Below, in pieces: positions 43,033 to 51,035 of a stretch of DNA of 64,000 nt (its first letter is position 1; each line of letters opens with the position of its first letter). The DNA lies in contig NZ_BMHM01000001.1 of assembly GCF_014640815.1 (NCBI RefSeq), positions 716,875 to 780,874 of the forward strand. Direction: 5' to 3'. Origin of the DNA: Vreelandella lutescens. GTDB lineage: Bacteria > Pseudomonadota > Gammaproteobacteria > Pseudomonadales > Halomonadaceae. The position numbers and the translations under genes are program-made. The notes beneath the pieces were generated by a model. The model saw only the letters and a program-made list of their open reading frames with translations. It was not told where the DNA came from and made no database searches.

Positions 43033-44340
43033 GCGCTGCTGTTCACGCCTTGCCCTGGCGGCAGCAATCGCGCCAGGGTGAGTGCCTGCCTCCATTAACT
43101 CATCCCAGCACGTGGTGTAGCGGTTAGACCGGTGCGCGCAGCGTAACTGCCAGGGCGCGTCGGCATCGGTCATGCCGAAGCGCAGCGTGCCTTGCCCCAT
43201 CTTCTGATTAATGGCGTCGATCGTCTTCATCAAATGAGGATGCGCCTTGGTAGTTGGCCGCAGCAGAGAGAGCTGGTACTGCTGCGCGTCTACCAAATCC
43301 AACAGCATCACACCCGCTTTCATAAACGTGAAGCCGGGGCGGTACATCTGCTCTAGCCCTTCGCGAACGGCCTCTAGAATGACGCGGTTATCGTCGGTGG
43401 GCGCATCTAGGGGAATCATGGCGCTCGGTGAGAGCTGCGGCTGGTCTTTGCGGTGGCGGTTGGTGTTTAAAAACAGCATCACCGCGCGGGCCAGGCTGCC
43501 TTGCTGGCGTAGTTTTTCGGCACTGCGCTGGGCGTGGCGGCGTAGTGCGGCGTGCAGTTCCTCTTTCACACCGGTGGATTGGCCGAACGAGCGCGAGGTC
43601 ATAATGCGCTGGCGGGGCTGCTCCACGGCGTTCATCTCCAGGCAGGGCGTACCGCGTAGCTCTAATGCGGTACGGGCCAGCACCACGGAAAAGCGTTTGC
43701 GCAGCTGCTTGGGGTCGCTCTCTCGTAAGTCCCAGGCGGTGCGAATACCGCTCACCGCCAGCCGTTCCGCCAAGCGTCGGCCTACGCCCCATACGTCGCT
43801 AACGGCCAGCTGTTTCAGCAGTACTTGTGTGGTGGCGCTCTCGCCGTGAAGCAAACACACCCCTTCATAATGCGGCTGCTTTTTGGCCACGTGGTTGGCG
43901 AGCTTAGCCAGCGTGTGCGTCGGTGCTAAACCCACACACACGGGCAGCCCTAAATGGCGACGAATACGGCGGCGCAGCGCCGCACCGATGGCTTGGCACT
44001 GGGCATCGCTAAAGCCATCCAGGTAGATAAACATTTCATCGATGGAGTAGGGGGCAACCTCCGGGCAGGCGTCGCGCAGCAGTTGGGCAAGCCTCGCCGA
44101 CATATCGCCGTACAGCTCGTAGTTGGAAGAGAGCAGATGAATCACGCCACGGCGGCGCAGCCCCTCTAGCTGGTATGCAGGCGTGCCCATGGCGATCTCC
44201 ATGGCTTTCATTTCGGCTGAGCGGGCAATCACGCAGCCGTCGTTATTCGACATCACGCCAACGGGCTTGCCCTCTAGCGCGGGGTCAAATACCCGCTCGC
44301 AGGAAACATAAAAGTTGTTGGCATCCACCAGCCCAATCAT
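42970..44340 (-). CDS. umuC: UmuC, Y-family DNA polymerase V catalytic subunit (chromosomal copy)
   Basis: The 456-residue polymerase has [18 protein letters not shown] at the N-terminus and the catalytic YSIDEMF near 100. It is about 30 residues longer than usual at the C-terminus, with a basic ARARREQQ tail, and its last codons overlap the convergent transporter gene. The ATG at 44340 overlaps the umuD stop (ATGA); a longer frame upstream lies within umuD and is rejected. Its sequence is clearly different from the island umuC, so the two arose separately. Confidence 0.93.
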   Translation of the reverse strand: MIGLVDANNFYVSCERVFDPALEGKPVGVMSNNDGCVIARSAEMKAMEIAMGTPAYQLEGLRRRGVIHLLSSNYELYGDMSARLAQLLRDACPEVAPYSIDEMFIYLDGFSDAQCQAIGAALRRRIRRHLGLPVCVGLAPTHTLAKLANHVAKKQPHYEGVCLLHGESATTQVLLKQLAVSDVWGVGRRLAERLAVSGIRTAWDLRESDPKQLRKRFSVVLARTALELRGTPCLEMNAVEQPRQRIMTSRSFGQSTGVKEELHAALRRHAQRSAEKLRQQGSLARAVMLFLNTNRHRKDQPQLSPSAMIPLDAPTDDNRVILEAVREGLEQMYRPGFTFMKAGVMLLDLVDAQQYQLSLLRPTTKAHPHLMKTIDAINQKMGQGTLRFGMTDADAPWQLRCAHRSNRYTTCWDELMEAGTHPGAIAAARARREQQRLAGGKRVAKTRANGLSHHGN

Positions 44341-44795
44341 GGCAAGTACTCGTGAATAACGGCGCGCACCACGCCCCATAGCTGGCAGTTGGTACCTTCT
44401 AGCGGCAGCGGAGGATAATGGGGGTGAGCAGAGCAGAGATGCGGCGTGCCGCAATACAGCGCGTAGCGTTTGATCAGTACTTCCTCATCAAACATGGCCA
44501 CTACCGTATGCCCCAAACGGGGCGTAACGCTGCGATCCACCACCAATAAGTCCCCTTCAAAAATGCCCCAGCCCTCCATGCTGTCCCCGGTGGCGGTGAG
44601 GTAGAACGTTTGAGTGGGGTGCTTGATGAGCCGCGTATTGAGATCAAGCGTGCGCGGTTCGTAATCCTGGGCAGGGGAAGGAAAGCCGCTAAAGCCTGCA
44701 CGACCCGTCAGCGGAGGAAACGGCAGCGGTTGGGAGGTTAACGGAAAGGCTGTCGCAACCAGAGGCATGGCAAGAGGGGCGGGTTGAGACGGCAT
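44337..44795 (-). CDS. umuD: UmuD-like polymerase V subunit (chromosomal copy)
   Basis: The 152-residue protein has a proline-rich N-terminus, a cleavage site Ala33-Gly34 in GRAGFSG, catalytic Ser72 in GDSMEG and Lys109 in LIKRY, so it should undergo RecA-stimulated self-cleavage. I prefer the ATG at 44795, with GAGGA at the right distance; an in-frame ATG at 44810 precedes it. A LexA-like box lies just upstream at 44820-44835 within a long inverted repeat. It is coupled to umuC by a 4-nt overlap. Confidence 0.92.
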   Translation of the reverse strand: MPSQPAPLAMPLVATAFPLTSQPLPFPPLTGRAGFSGFPSPAQDYEPRTLDLNTRLIKHPTQTFYLTATGDSMEGWGIFEGDLLVVDRSVTPRLGHTVVAMFDEEVLIKRYALYCGTPHLCSAHPHYPPLPLEGTNCQLWGVVRAVIHEYLP

Positions 44796-44804
44796 TATCG
44801 GTGT

Positions 44805-44863
44805 CCTCATGAATAAATAGTGTGTTTATATACAGTATTTTTAAACAGTATTTATTCATGAGG
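44805..44863 (-). promoter_or_regulatory. LexA-like box framed by a perfect 15-bp inverted repeat
   Basis: GTG (44820-44822), ten AT-rich bases and CAG (44833-44835) read on the minus strand as CTG-N10-CAC, one base off the LexA consensus. It is framed by CCTCATGAATAAATA (44805-44819) and TATTTATTCATGAGG (44849-44863), perfect complements. The frame covers the umuD ribosome-site region on one side and repeats it in the other direction. Confidence 0.6.
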
Positions 44864-44926
44864 CAAAAATTGCAAGTGTCTTCCTAAGAAAGCTAAGCAT
44901 TGTACGGATGACTAACGCACGGTTGA

Positions 44927-45019
44927 CTAACGTGCCAGCCACAGCCCCACGACCAAAGCGCTGGTCACAGCAATAAAGAACACAAGGTTACGAGCGCGGG
45001 TATCGCGGCGAGGTTTCAT
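44927..45019 (-). CDS. small membrane protein, 30 aa
   Basis: From the ATG at 45019, with GGAG 9 nt upstream, the frame encodes a basic N-terminus MKPRRDTRARN followed by one hydrophobic helix VFFIAVTSALVVGLWLA and a final Arg. It looks like a single-span inner-membrane peptide with the N-terminus inside. No family is recognised. It is divergent from the hydrolase gene. Confidence 0.4.
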   Translation of the reverse strand: MKPRRDTRARNLVFFIAVTSALVVGLWLAR

Positions 45020-45158
45020 GGCAATCTCCATCAAAAAAGGAACGGCGTCGTGGCCCATGGCCGCGTAAAAGCAGCACAAGCGCTGCGCCGAGCATGGTAA
45101 CGTTTGCACTTACGAGCGTCATCAGACGCGCTGGCTTTTCGCTGTGAGACACCGATTT

Positions 45159-46043
45159 ATGAACGATGCTTCCCGAGTAGGCACGGCTCCTCAACCGCTT
45201 TCGTTGGCCAGTGGACGGCTAGCGGCGCTGAGCTGGGGGCGGCAAGATGCGCCCACCTGGCTGGCGCTGCATGGCTGGTTGGATAATGCGGCCAGCTTTT
45301 CACGTTTAGCTCCACGCTTAGCCAATATGCTGGATATTCGCATTGTGGCGATTGATTTTCGTGGCCACGGGCACTCCGCCCATGCGCCTGCTGGCAGCGA
45401 CTACGCGCTCTGGGATTACACCCACGACGTGCTGGATGCCATGGAAGCGTTGGGCCTTGAGCAGGCCACGCTGCTTGCCCACTCCATGGGCGCAGCGGTT
45501 TCTTGCCTGCTGGCGGCGTCGCTACCGGAGAAGGTCGCTCGGTTAATTCTGATTGACGGCTTAGGCGCGCTGAATACGCCCGCTGAAGAGACGCCAAGCC
45601 AGCTGCGCAAAGGCTTAATGGCCCACCGGCGGCCGCTTTCTCGTGGGCCCCGCTACCTAGATATTGAAAGCGCTGTGGCGGCTCGTGTGGCGGGTGGCGT
45701 CACGCCGCTGGATAGCATTACCGCCACGCCGCTGGTAGAGCGCAATACCCAGGCCACCGCCGATGGCAAAGTACAAATGCGCACGGATAGCCGTCTGCTT
45801 AAGCCTTCGCTAGTACGTTTTACACCGCAGCAGGTGCTCGCGGTACTGGCCGAGATTCAGGCACCGGTGCTATTGATAGAAGGTGAGCGGGGCATTTTGG
45901 GCGAGCGCGCCTGGGCTGCTCAGGCGCGGCAAGCAGTGCCGATGTTAACCCGGCATGTACTGGCGGGTGGCCACCATCTGCATTTAGAGCCGCAAGCCGT
46001 AGAGCGCGTGGCCGAGGTCATTAGTCGCGAAACCGCACTGTAA
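45159..46043 (+). CDS. alpha/beta hydrolase
   Basis: The 294-residue protein has the alpha/beta hydrolase fold: LHGWLDNAASF near 35 (oxyanion region), IDFRGHGHS near 70, the nucleophile elbow AHSMGAA near 107-113, an acid in LLIEGERG, and the catalytic histidine in AGGHHLHLEP near the C-terminus. It resembles MhpC-like hydrolases and serine hydrolases of unknown substrate. I take ATG 45159; a GTG at 45144 is possible. No signal peptide. It lies 66 bp before the patatin-like gene and may be cotranscribed with it. Confidence 0.87.
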   Translation: MNDASRVGTAPQPLSLASGRLAALSWGRQDAPTWLALHGWLDNAASFSRLAPRLANMLDIRIVAIDFRGHGHSAHAPAGSDYALWDYTHDVLDAMEALGLEQATLLAHSMGAAVSCLLAASLPEKVARLILIDGLGALNTPAEETPSQLRKGLMAHRRPLSRGPRYLDIESAVAARVAGGVTPLDSITATPLVERNTQATADGKVQMRTDSRLLKPSLVRFTPQQVLAVLAEIQAPVLLIEGERGILGERAWAAQARQAVPMLTRHVLAGGHHLHLEPQAVERVAEVISRETAL

Positions 46044-46109
46044 TATAAGCATGCATTAAGCGCTAAGCGCGTACGCATCAGTCGCCATGCCAAAAGGGAG
46101 GGGCAGAAC

Positions 46110-47126
46110 GTGGTCAGCCAATTGACGGGGAGAACGCTAGAGGGCGGCAATAAAGTCGCGCTGGTGCTGGGCAGCGGCGGGGCCAGAGGCTATGCCCATA
46201 TCGGTGTGATTGAAGCGCTGGAGGCGCGTGGCTTCGAGATTATTTCGATTGCCGGGTGCTCCATGGGGGCGCTGATTGGCGGTATTTACGCTTCCGGTAA
46301 GCTACCCGAGTATCGGGAGTGGGTGTGTAACCTTGATTATCTAGACGTGCTCAAACTGGTAGACGTGACCTGGAGCCCCATGGGGGCCATGCGTGCCAAC
46401 AAAGTGATGAGCAAGTTGGAAGAGCTGGTAGGCGACCGGCTCATTGAAGAACTGCCGATTCCCGTCACCACGGTGGCCACCGACCTCGTGCGCCAGCGAG
46501 AGGTGTGGTTTCAAAATGGCCCGCTGCTTCGCGCTATTCGCGCTTCTATCGCGGTACCTGGGGTGATTACCCCGGTGCATATTGGTGAACAGGTGCTGGT
46601 GGATGGCGGGCTGCTGAATCCGCTGCCGATGATGCCCATTTTGGCCGCCCACGAAGCTGATTTCGTGGTGGCGGTGAACGTCACCGCCCACAGCCCGCAG
46701 CCGGTTACGCTAGAAGAGTTGCTGCCTCAACAAGAGAGTGACGACAGCCGCACGGCCCTAGAGCGGGATCGCGATGCCAATATTGGCGGCTGGATGGAAG
46801 AAGTACGCGCCACCACCCGGCGGTTATGGGGCGGCCTGGGCGGTGGTGCTGACGATAGCGACGACGATGAAACGGTGGACCTGCGCGGTAAGCGCGAGTG
46901 GGGCAAGCTGGATATGATTCTGGAGTCGTTTGATATCACCCAGGCGGCGCTGGCGAAGTACAAGGTGGCAGGCTACCCGCCAGATGTCCTGATCGAAATT
47001 CCCAAAACCGTCTGCAGTACGTACGAATTCCACCGCGCTAATGATCTGATTCGGTTAGGACGCCACTTGGCCGACCAAGCCCTGGAGCGGCGCATGCCCA
47101 GCATTGCCTCGGATGCCACCGAATAA
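46110..47126 (+). CDS. patatin-like phospholipase family protein (RssA-like)
   Basis: The 338-residue protein has the patatin catalytic dyad: the glycine-rich oxyanion loop GSGGARGYAH at 21-30, the nucleophile GCSMG with Ser51, and DGG in VDGGLLNPLP near 166. This fits the RssA/NTE-like lipid acyl hydrolases. E. coli RssA has no firmly known substrate. The start is GTG at 46110 after GGGAGGGG. A charged insertion near 200-255 (DDSDDDE) is not part of the core. It is convergent with smrB. Confidence 0.88.
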   Translation: MVSQLTGRTLEGGNKVALVLGSGGARGYAHIGVIEALEARGFEIISIAGCSMGALIGGIYASGKLPEYREWVCNLDYLDVLKLVDVTWSPMGAMRANKVMSKLEELVGDRLIEELPIPVTTVATDLVRQREVWFQNGPLLRAIRASIAVPGVITPVHIGEQVLVDGGLLNPLPMMPILAAHEADFVVAVNVTAHSPQPVTLEELLPQQESDDSRTALERDRDANIGGWMEEVRATTRRLWGGLGGGADDSDDDETVDLRGKREWGKLDMILESFDITQAALAKYKVAGYPPDVLIEIPKTVCSTYEFHRANDLIRLGRHLADQALERRMPSIASDATE

Positions 47127-47153
47127 CGGCGGGTATAAGTAACGGCGGCCTAC

Positions 47154-47717
47154 TTACTGCCCGCGTTTGCGCAGCAAAATATACACCGCCCCGGTGCCAC
47201 CATCGATATCCGTGGCAGAGCAGAACGCCAGCACGCCGGGCCACTCGCGCAGCCACGCATTGGTGTGGCTTTTCAGTACCGGGAAATCAGAGGTAGTGCC
47301 CCAGGCTTTGCCATGCACCACCAGCACACAGCGCAGCCCTTGGCCGGCGGCATCGCGAAGAAAGCTCTCTAGCTCTAACCGCGCCTCTTCCAGGGTATAG
47401 CCGTGAAGGTCTAGCCCTGCCTGCCAGGCCGTTTGGCCGCGCTTCAACTGGCTGAACGTGCGCCAGGGCAGGTCGGGCACGCTGAACTCTAAATACTCCG
47501 ATGGCCGTACGGCTTCCACCCGGCCATCAGAGGTGCGCCCGCTGGTTTGCAGCGTATTGCTCTCTACCGCCGCACGGCGGCGTGCTTCGCTGGCATCCGT
47601 TTGGCGCTTAGGCTTGCCGGGGTCGGCTTGGTTGGTGGCAATACGGCGTACCCCTGCCGCCTGCAGCGCTTGGCGAAAGGCACTGATATCGTCATCGTTA
47701 GGCAGGTGTCGCGTCAT
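47154..47717 (-). CDS. smrB: Smr domain endonuclease SmrB-like
   Basis: The 187-residue protein has a C-terminal Smr domain (GLDLHGYTLEEARLELESF near 102-120, then VVHGKAWG near 133 and TGAVYILLRK at the end). E. coli SmrB (YfcN, 183 residues) cuts mRNA between collided ribosomes. The gene is divergent from prmB with aroC downstream, exactly the E. coli order, which supports orthology. A polar linker with many Arg/Glu covers residues 30-75. Confidence 0.88.
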   Translation of the reverse strand: MTRHLPNDDDISAFRQALQAAGVRRIATNQADPGKPKRQTDASEARRRAAVESNTLQTSGRTSDGRVEAVRPSEYLEFSVPDLPWRTFSQLKRGQTAWQAGLDLHGYTLEEARLELESFLRDAAGQGLRCVLVVHGKAWGTTSDFPVLKSHTNAWLREWPGVLAFCSATDIDGGTGAVYILLRKRGQ

Positions 47718-47850
47718 GGTCGGCTCAAATCAAAAGTCACGGTGAATAGAAACATTACGGGCGAGACAGTATAGCGAGCTTGGCGCTGCTGTGAACCGGG
47801 CGGCGTCAAAGGTACAATCCCCTAACGAACTTTTGACGCCAGGAGCCCTT

Positions 47851-48810
47851 GTGACCACGCATCTCACCGATGAGTCCTCTCCCTCAACGCTATCGCTGCC
47901 CGATTCGGCGCTGTTGGGTGATCTTTTTACACTGCGCGATTATTTGCGCTGGGTCTCCAGCGAGTTTTATCTGGCGGGGTTGCACTATGGCCACGGCACC
48001 CAATCACCTTGGGATGAAGCCGTTGCGCTGTGCTTAGGCGCGCTGCACCTTCCTTGGAACGTTGACCCTGCCGTGTTGGATGCGCGTCTGCTGCCGGTTG
48101 AGCGTGAACGCATTATTCGCCTCGCCCGCGAACGCGTCACCACGCGCCGCCCGCTGCCGTATCTACTGGGTGAAGCCTTCTTTGCAGGCTACCCCTTCAA
48201 CGTGGATGAGCGCGTGCTGATTCCTCGCTCGCCGATTGCCGAGCTGATTGAAGATGGCTTTGCAGCGTGGTTCCCCGAAGAGCCGCCCGCCCGCGTGCTG
48301 GATCTGTGCACTGGTTCAGGCTGCATTGGCATTGCAACAGCGCTGGTGCTGCCTACCTGCGAAGTAGCGCTGGCGGATATCAGCCAGGATGCCTTAGCCG
48401 TGGCGCGGCAGAATATTACCCGCCACGATGTTGGCGACCGGGTACGCGCCGTGGAATCGGACGTGTTTAACGGCCTGGAAGGGCAGCGCTTTGACCTGAT
48501 CGTTTCCAACCCGCCCTATGTGGATGAGCGCGACTTAGCCACCATGCCCGCCGAATTTCGCCATGAGCCAGCGCTGGCGCTGGGTTCAGGCAGCGACGGC
48601 CTGGATATCGTGCGGCGCATTCTGCGCGAAGCGCGTAACCATCTAACGGCCGAGGGCTGGCTGATTGTCGAAGTGGGCAACTCTGACCGCCATTTAGAGG
48701 CGGCCTTCCCAGATGTGCCCTTTATCTGGCTTGAATTCGAGCGTGGCGGCCAGGGCGTGTTTGCCCTGAGCGCCGCTGAACTCGACGCCCATGCGGCGTC
48801 TTTTGCGTAA
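47851..48810 (+). CDS. prmB: 50S ribosomal protein L3 N5-glutamine methyltransferase PrmB
   Basis: PrmB methylates a glutamine of ribosomal protein L3. The 319 residues match E. coli PrmB (310). AdoMet motif I is [14 protein letters not shown] near 160-173, and the substrate-glutamine motif is [10 protein letters not shown] near 228. The N-terminal helical domain carries [14 protein letters not shown] prefer the GTG at 47851, which follows AGGAG by 5 nt; the frame extends upstream to 47791 without a ribosome site. aroC follows 13 bp later, so the two are cotranscribed. Confidence 0.93.
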   Translation: MTTHLTDESSPSTLSLPDSALLGDLFTLRDYLRWVSSEFYLAGLHYGHGTQSPWDEAVALCLGALHLPWNVDPAVLDARLLPVERERIIRLARERVTTRRPLPYLLGEAFFAGYPFNVDERVLIPRSPIAELIEDGFAAWFPEEPPARVLDLCTGSGCIGIATALVLPTCEVALADISQDALAVARQNITRHDVGDRVRAVESDVFNGLEGQRFDLIVSNPPYVDERDLATMPAEFRHEPALALGSGSDGLDIVRRILREARNHLTAEGWLIVEVGNSDRHLEAAFPDVPFIWLEFERGGQGVFALSAAELDAHAASFA

Positions 48811-48823
48811 GGAATAAACGCCC

Positions 48824-49915
48824 ATGTCTGGCAATACGTTTGGCAAACTGTTTACCGTTACCACTTTTGGTGAAAGCCACGGCCCCGCACTAGGGGCCAT
48901 TGTGGATGGCTGCCCTCCTGGCATTGCGATTAGCGAAGAGGATCTGCAGGGCGATTTAGACCGTCGCCGCCCCGGCAGCTCGCGCCACACCACCCAGCGC
49001 AAAGAGCCTGATCAGGTGCGTATTCTTTCCGGCGTGTTTGAAGGCAAAACCACCGGCACCTCGATTGGCCTATTGATCGAGAATACCGACCAGCGCTCGA
49101 AAGATTACTCCAAGATTAAAGACCAGTTCCGGCCCGCCCACGCGGACTACACCTACCATCATAAGTACGGCCATCGTGACTACCGGGGCGGCGGCCGCTC
49201 CAGCGCCCGTGAAACCGCCATGCGCGTGGCGGCGGGTGCCATTGCTAAAAAGGTGCTGGCGGCCCAGGGCATCCAAATTCGTGGCTACATGAGCCAGCTC
49301 GGCCCGATTAAGATCGACTTCAAAACCTGGGAAGCCGTCGACCAAAACGCCTTCTTCTGCCCCGACCCCGATAAAGTGGCCGAGCTGGAAAGCTACATGG
49401 ACCAGCTGCGCCGGGACCAAGACTCCGTGGGCGCAGAAATTACCGTGATTGCCGATGGCGTGCCTGTAGGCTTGGGCGAGCCGGTCTTCGACCGCCTGGA
49501 TGCTGACTTAGCGCACGGTTTGATGAGCATTAACGCGGTAAAAGGGATTGAGATTGGCGCGGGCTTTGGCTGCATTGCCCAGCGCGGCAGCGAACACCGC
49601 GACGAGATGACGCCGGAAGGCTTCCTCTCTAACCACGCGGGGGGGGTGCTGGGCGGTATTTCCAGCGGCCAACCCATTGTGGCGCGGCTGGCGCTGAAGC
49701 CCACCTCCAGTATTACCACGCCGGGCCGCTCTATTGATGTGCATGGCGAGCCGGTAGAGGTGATTACCAAAGGGCGTCACGACCCTTGTGTGGGCATTCG
49801 GGCAACGCCCATTGCCGAAGCCATGATGGCCATTACGCTGTTGGATCATTGGCTGCGCCATCGCGGGCAGAATGCGGATGTTAGCGTTGATACACCGCGA
49901 TTAGGCCAGCAATAA
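48824..49915 (+). CDS. aroC: chorismate synthase
   Basis: Chorismate synthase converts EPSP to chorismate with reduced FMN, the last shikimate-pathway step. The 363 residues are typical (E. coli 361). The signature [18 protein letters not shown] is at residues 13-30, then [16 protein letters not shown], and [24 protein letters not shown] near 108-131 carries the conserved His and Arg residues. [12 protein letters not shown] near 300 is also conserved. It ends before a gap and the DUF6489 gene. Confidence 0.97.
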   Translation: MSGNTFGKLFTVTTFGESHGPALGAIVDGCPPGIAISEEDLQGDLDRRRPGSSRHTTQRKEPDQVRILSGVFEGKTTGTSIGLLIENTDQRSKDYSKIKDQFRPAHADYTYHHKYGHRDYRGGGRSSARETAMRVAAGAIAKKVLAAQGIQIRGYMSQLGPIKIDFKTWEAVDQNAFFCPDPDKVAELESYMDQLRRDQDSVGAEITVIADGVPVGLGEPVFDRLDADLAHGLMSINAVKGIEIGAGFGCIAQRGSEHRDEMTPEGFLSNHAGGVLGGISSGQPIVARLALKPTSSITTPGRSIDVHGEPVEVITKGRHDPCVGIRATPIAEAMMAITLLDHWLRHRGQNADVSVDTPRLGQQ

Positions 49916-49975
49916 CGCCAAGGTGCGCTGAGTGGTTCGCTGCTACACTCAAACAAGACGGTTAAGGAGTCGCCT

Positions 49976-50353
49976 ATGAAAATTAACGTTGAGTTTGACC
50001 TGACGCCGGATGAGTTTCGGCAGTCGCTGGGGTTGCCGGATGTAGAAGCGTTCCAGCAGAGCCTGCTGGACAACATTCAGCGGCAGATGGAATCAGGGGT
50101 AGAAGGCTATGACCCCATGAGCTTAATGCGCCCATTTTTGCAGCAGCCTATGATGCAGCAAGGGCTTTCACAGGGGCTTGCTAACTTTGGCACCTACCAG
50201 CAAATGATGCTGGATATGTTGCGCCAAGCCGGTAGCGCTCATACGGGTGGAACCAGCACTAGCACTCAGGAGAGCGAACCGGCGTCAGCGGCAAGCGAGA
50301 AAAGCACCAAAGCGAAAGCCACGGCCTCTTCTCGTTCGCGCGCGAAAGGGTAG
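49976..50353 (+). CDS. DUF6489 family protein
   Basis: The 125-residue protein starts with MKINVEFDLTPDEFRQSLGLPDV, typical of DUF6489, then a Gln/Met-rich helical part (about 28-85) and a low-complexity Ser/Thr/Lys/Ala tail. The middle resembles phasin-like helices, and the gene precedes phasin and phaC in the same direction. This suggests a granule or PHA-linked role, which is inference only. A good ribosome site (AAGGAGTCGCCT) precedes the ATG. Confidence 0.75.
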   Translation: MKINVEFDLTPDEFRQSLGLPDVEAFQQSLLDNIQRQMESGVEGYDPMSLMRPFLQQPMMQQGLSQGLANFGTYQQMMLDMLRQAGSAHTGGTSTSTQESEPASAASEKSTKAKATASSRSRAKG

Positions 50354-50504
50354 AAGAAAGGGTAGAAGATGCACAAGGAGCGAATGGAAAGCTCCTTGTT
50401 GCAAAGCAGCATACTAAGGATTACTCTTTTTGCAGTGCAGCAATCTGCGATGTGATGGGCCACTCTAGGCTCATGCCAAGGAATAAGAGACAGGAGCAAC
50501 CACA

Positions 50505-50918
50505 ATGCAAGATAAAATGATGGACGCCTTCAGCGCCCAAACCCGCCAAATGTTTGAGCCGATGCGCAAGATGAATTCGCTGATGCTTAACAACATGGAA
50601 AAAATGACCCAGTACCAGCTGGAAGCGATGAAACGCTACAGCCAGATGGGCACTGAGCGCATCCGCAGCGCGACCGAAATTAATGACGCTGAAAGCCTGC
50701 GTGATTTCGGTACCAAGCAAGCGGAAATGATGAACGAGCTCTCCCAGCAAATGCAGGAAGATGCACGGGTCATGGGCGAAATGAGCCTACAGTTCAAATC
50801 CGAAATGGAAAAACTGTTTAGCGAAGCCGGACAAAAAATGAGCGAACAGGCCAGCGCCGCCGCCAAAGGTGAGCAGCCTGCGGCTAAAGCGTCAAGTCAG
50901 TCGTCTCGCAAAAGCTAA
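50505..50918 (+). CDS. phaP: phasin family protein (PhaP-like)
   Basis: The 137-residue helical protein matches phasins, the surface proteins of polyhydroxyalkanoate granules: QTRQMFEPMRKMNSLMLNNMEKM near 11-33, a central amphipathic helix, and an Ala/Ser/Lys-rich tail. The position directly upstream of phaC fits. The ATG at 50505 follows an AGGAG-like site. A strong terminator at 50933-50955 separates it from phaC, so the phasin can be made in excess over the synthase, as needed for granule coating. Confidence 0.85.
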   Translation: MQDKMMDAFSAQTRQMFEPMRKMNSLMLNNMEKMTQYQLEAMKRYSQMGTERIRSATEINDAESLRDFGTKQAEMMNELSQQMQEDARVMGEMSLQFKSEMEKLFSEAGQKMSEQASAAAKGEQPAAKASSQSSRKS

Positions 50919-50932
50919 CGGTGAGTAGTGTT

Positions 50933-50964
50933 CGCGGCGCCTTTGAGGCGCCGCGTTCATTTTC
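50933..50964 (+). terminator. terminator between phasin and phaC
   Basis: CGCGGCGCC (50933-50941) pairs perfectly with GGCGCCGCG (50947-50955) around TTTGA, followed by TTCATTTTC. Confidence 0.75.
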
Positions 50965-51035
50965 AGCGTTCTTTAGAGCGTTTTTTTAGCAAGTTGCCAG
51001 GGCGAATCGCGCCCAGTTGGTGAGGGGGAAGTTGT

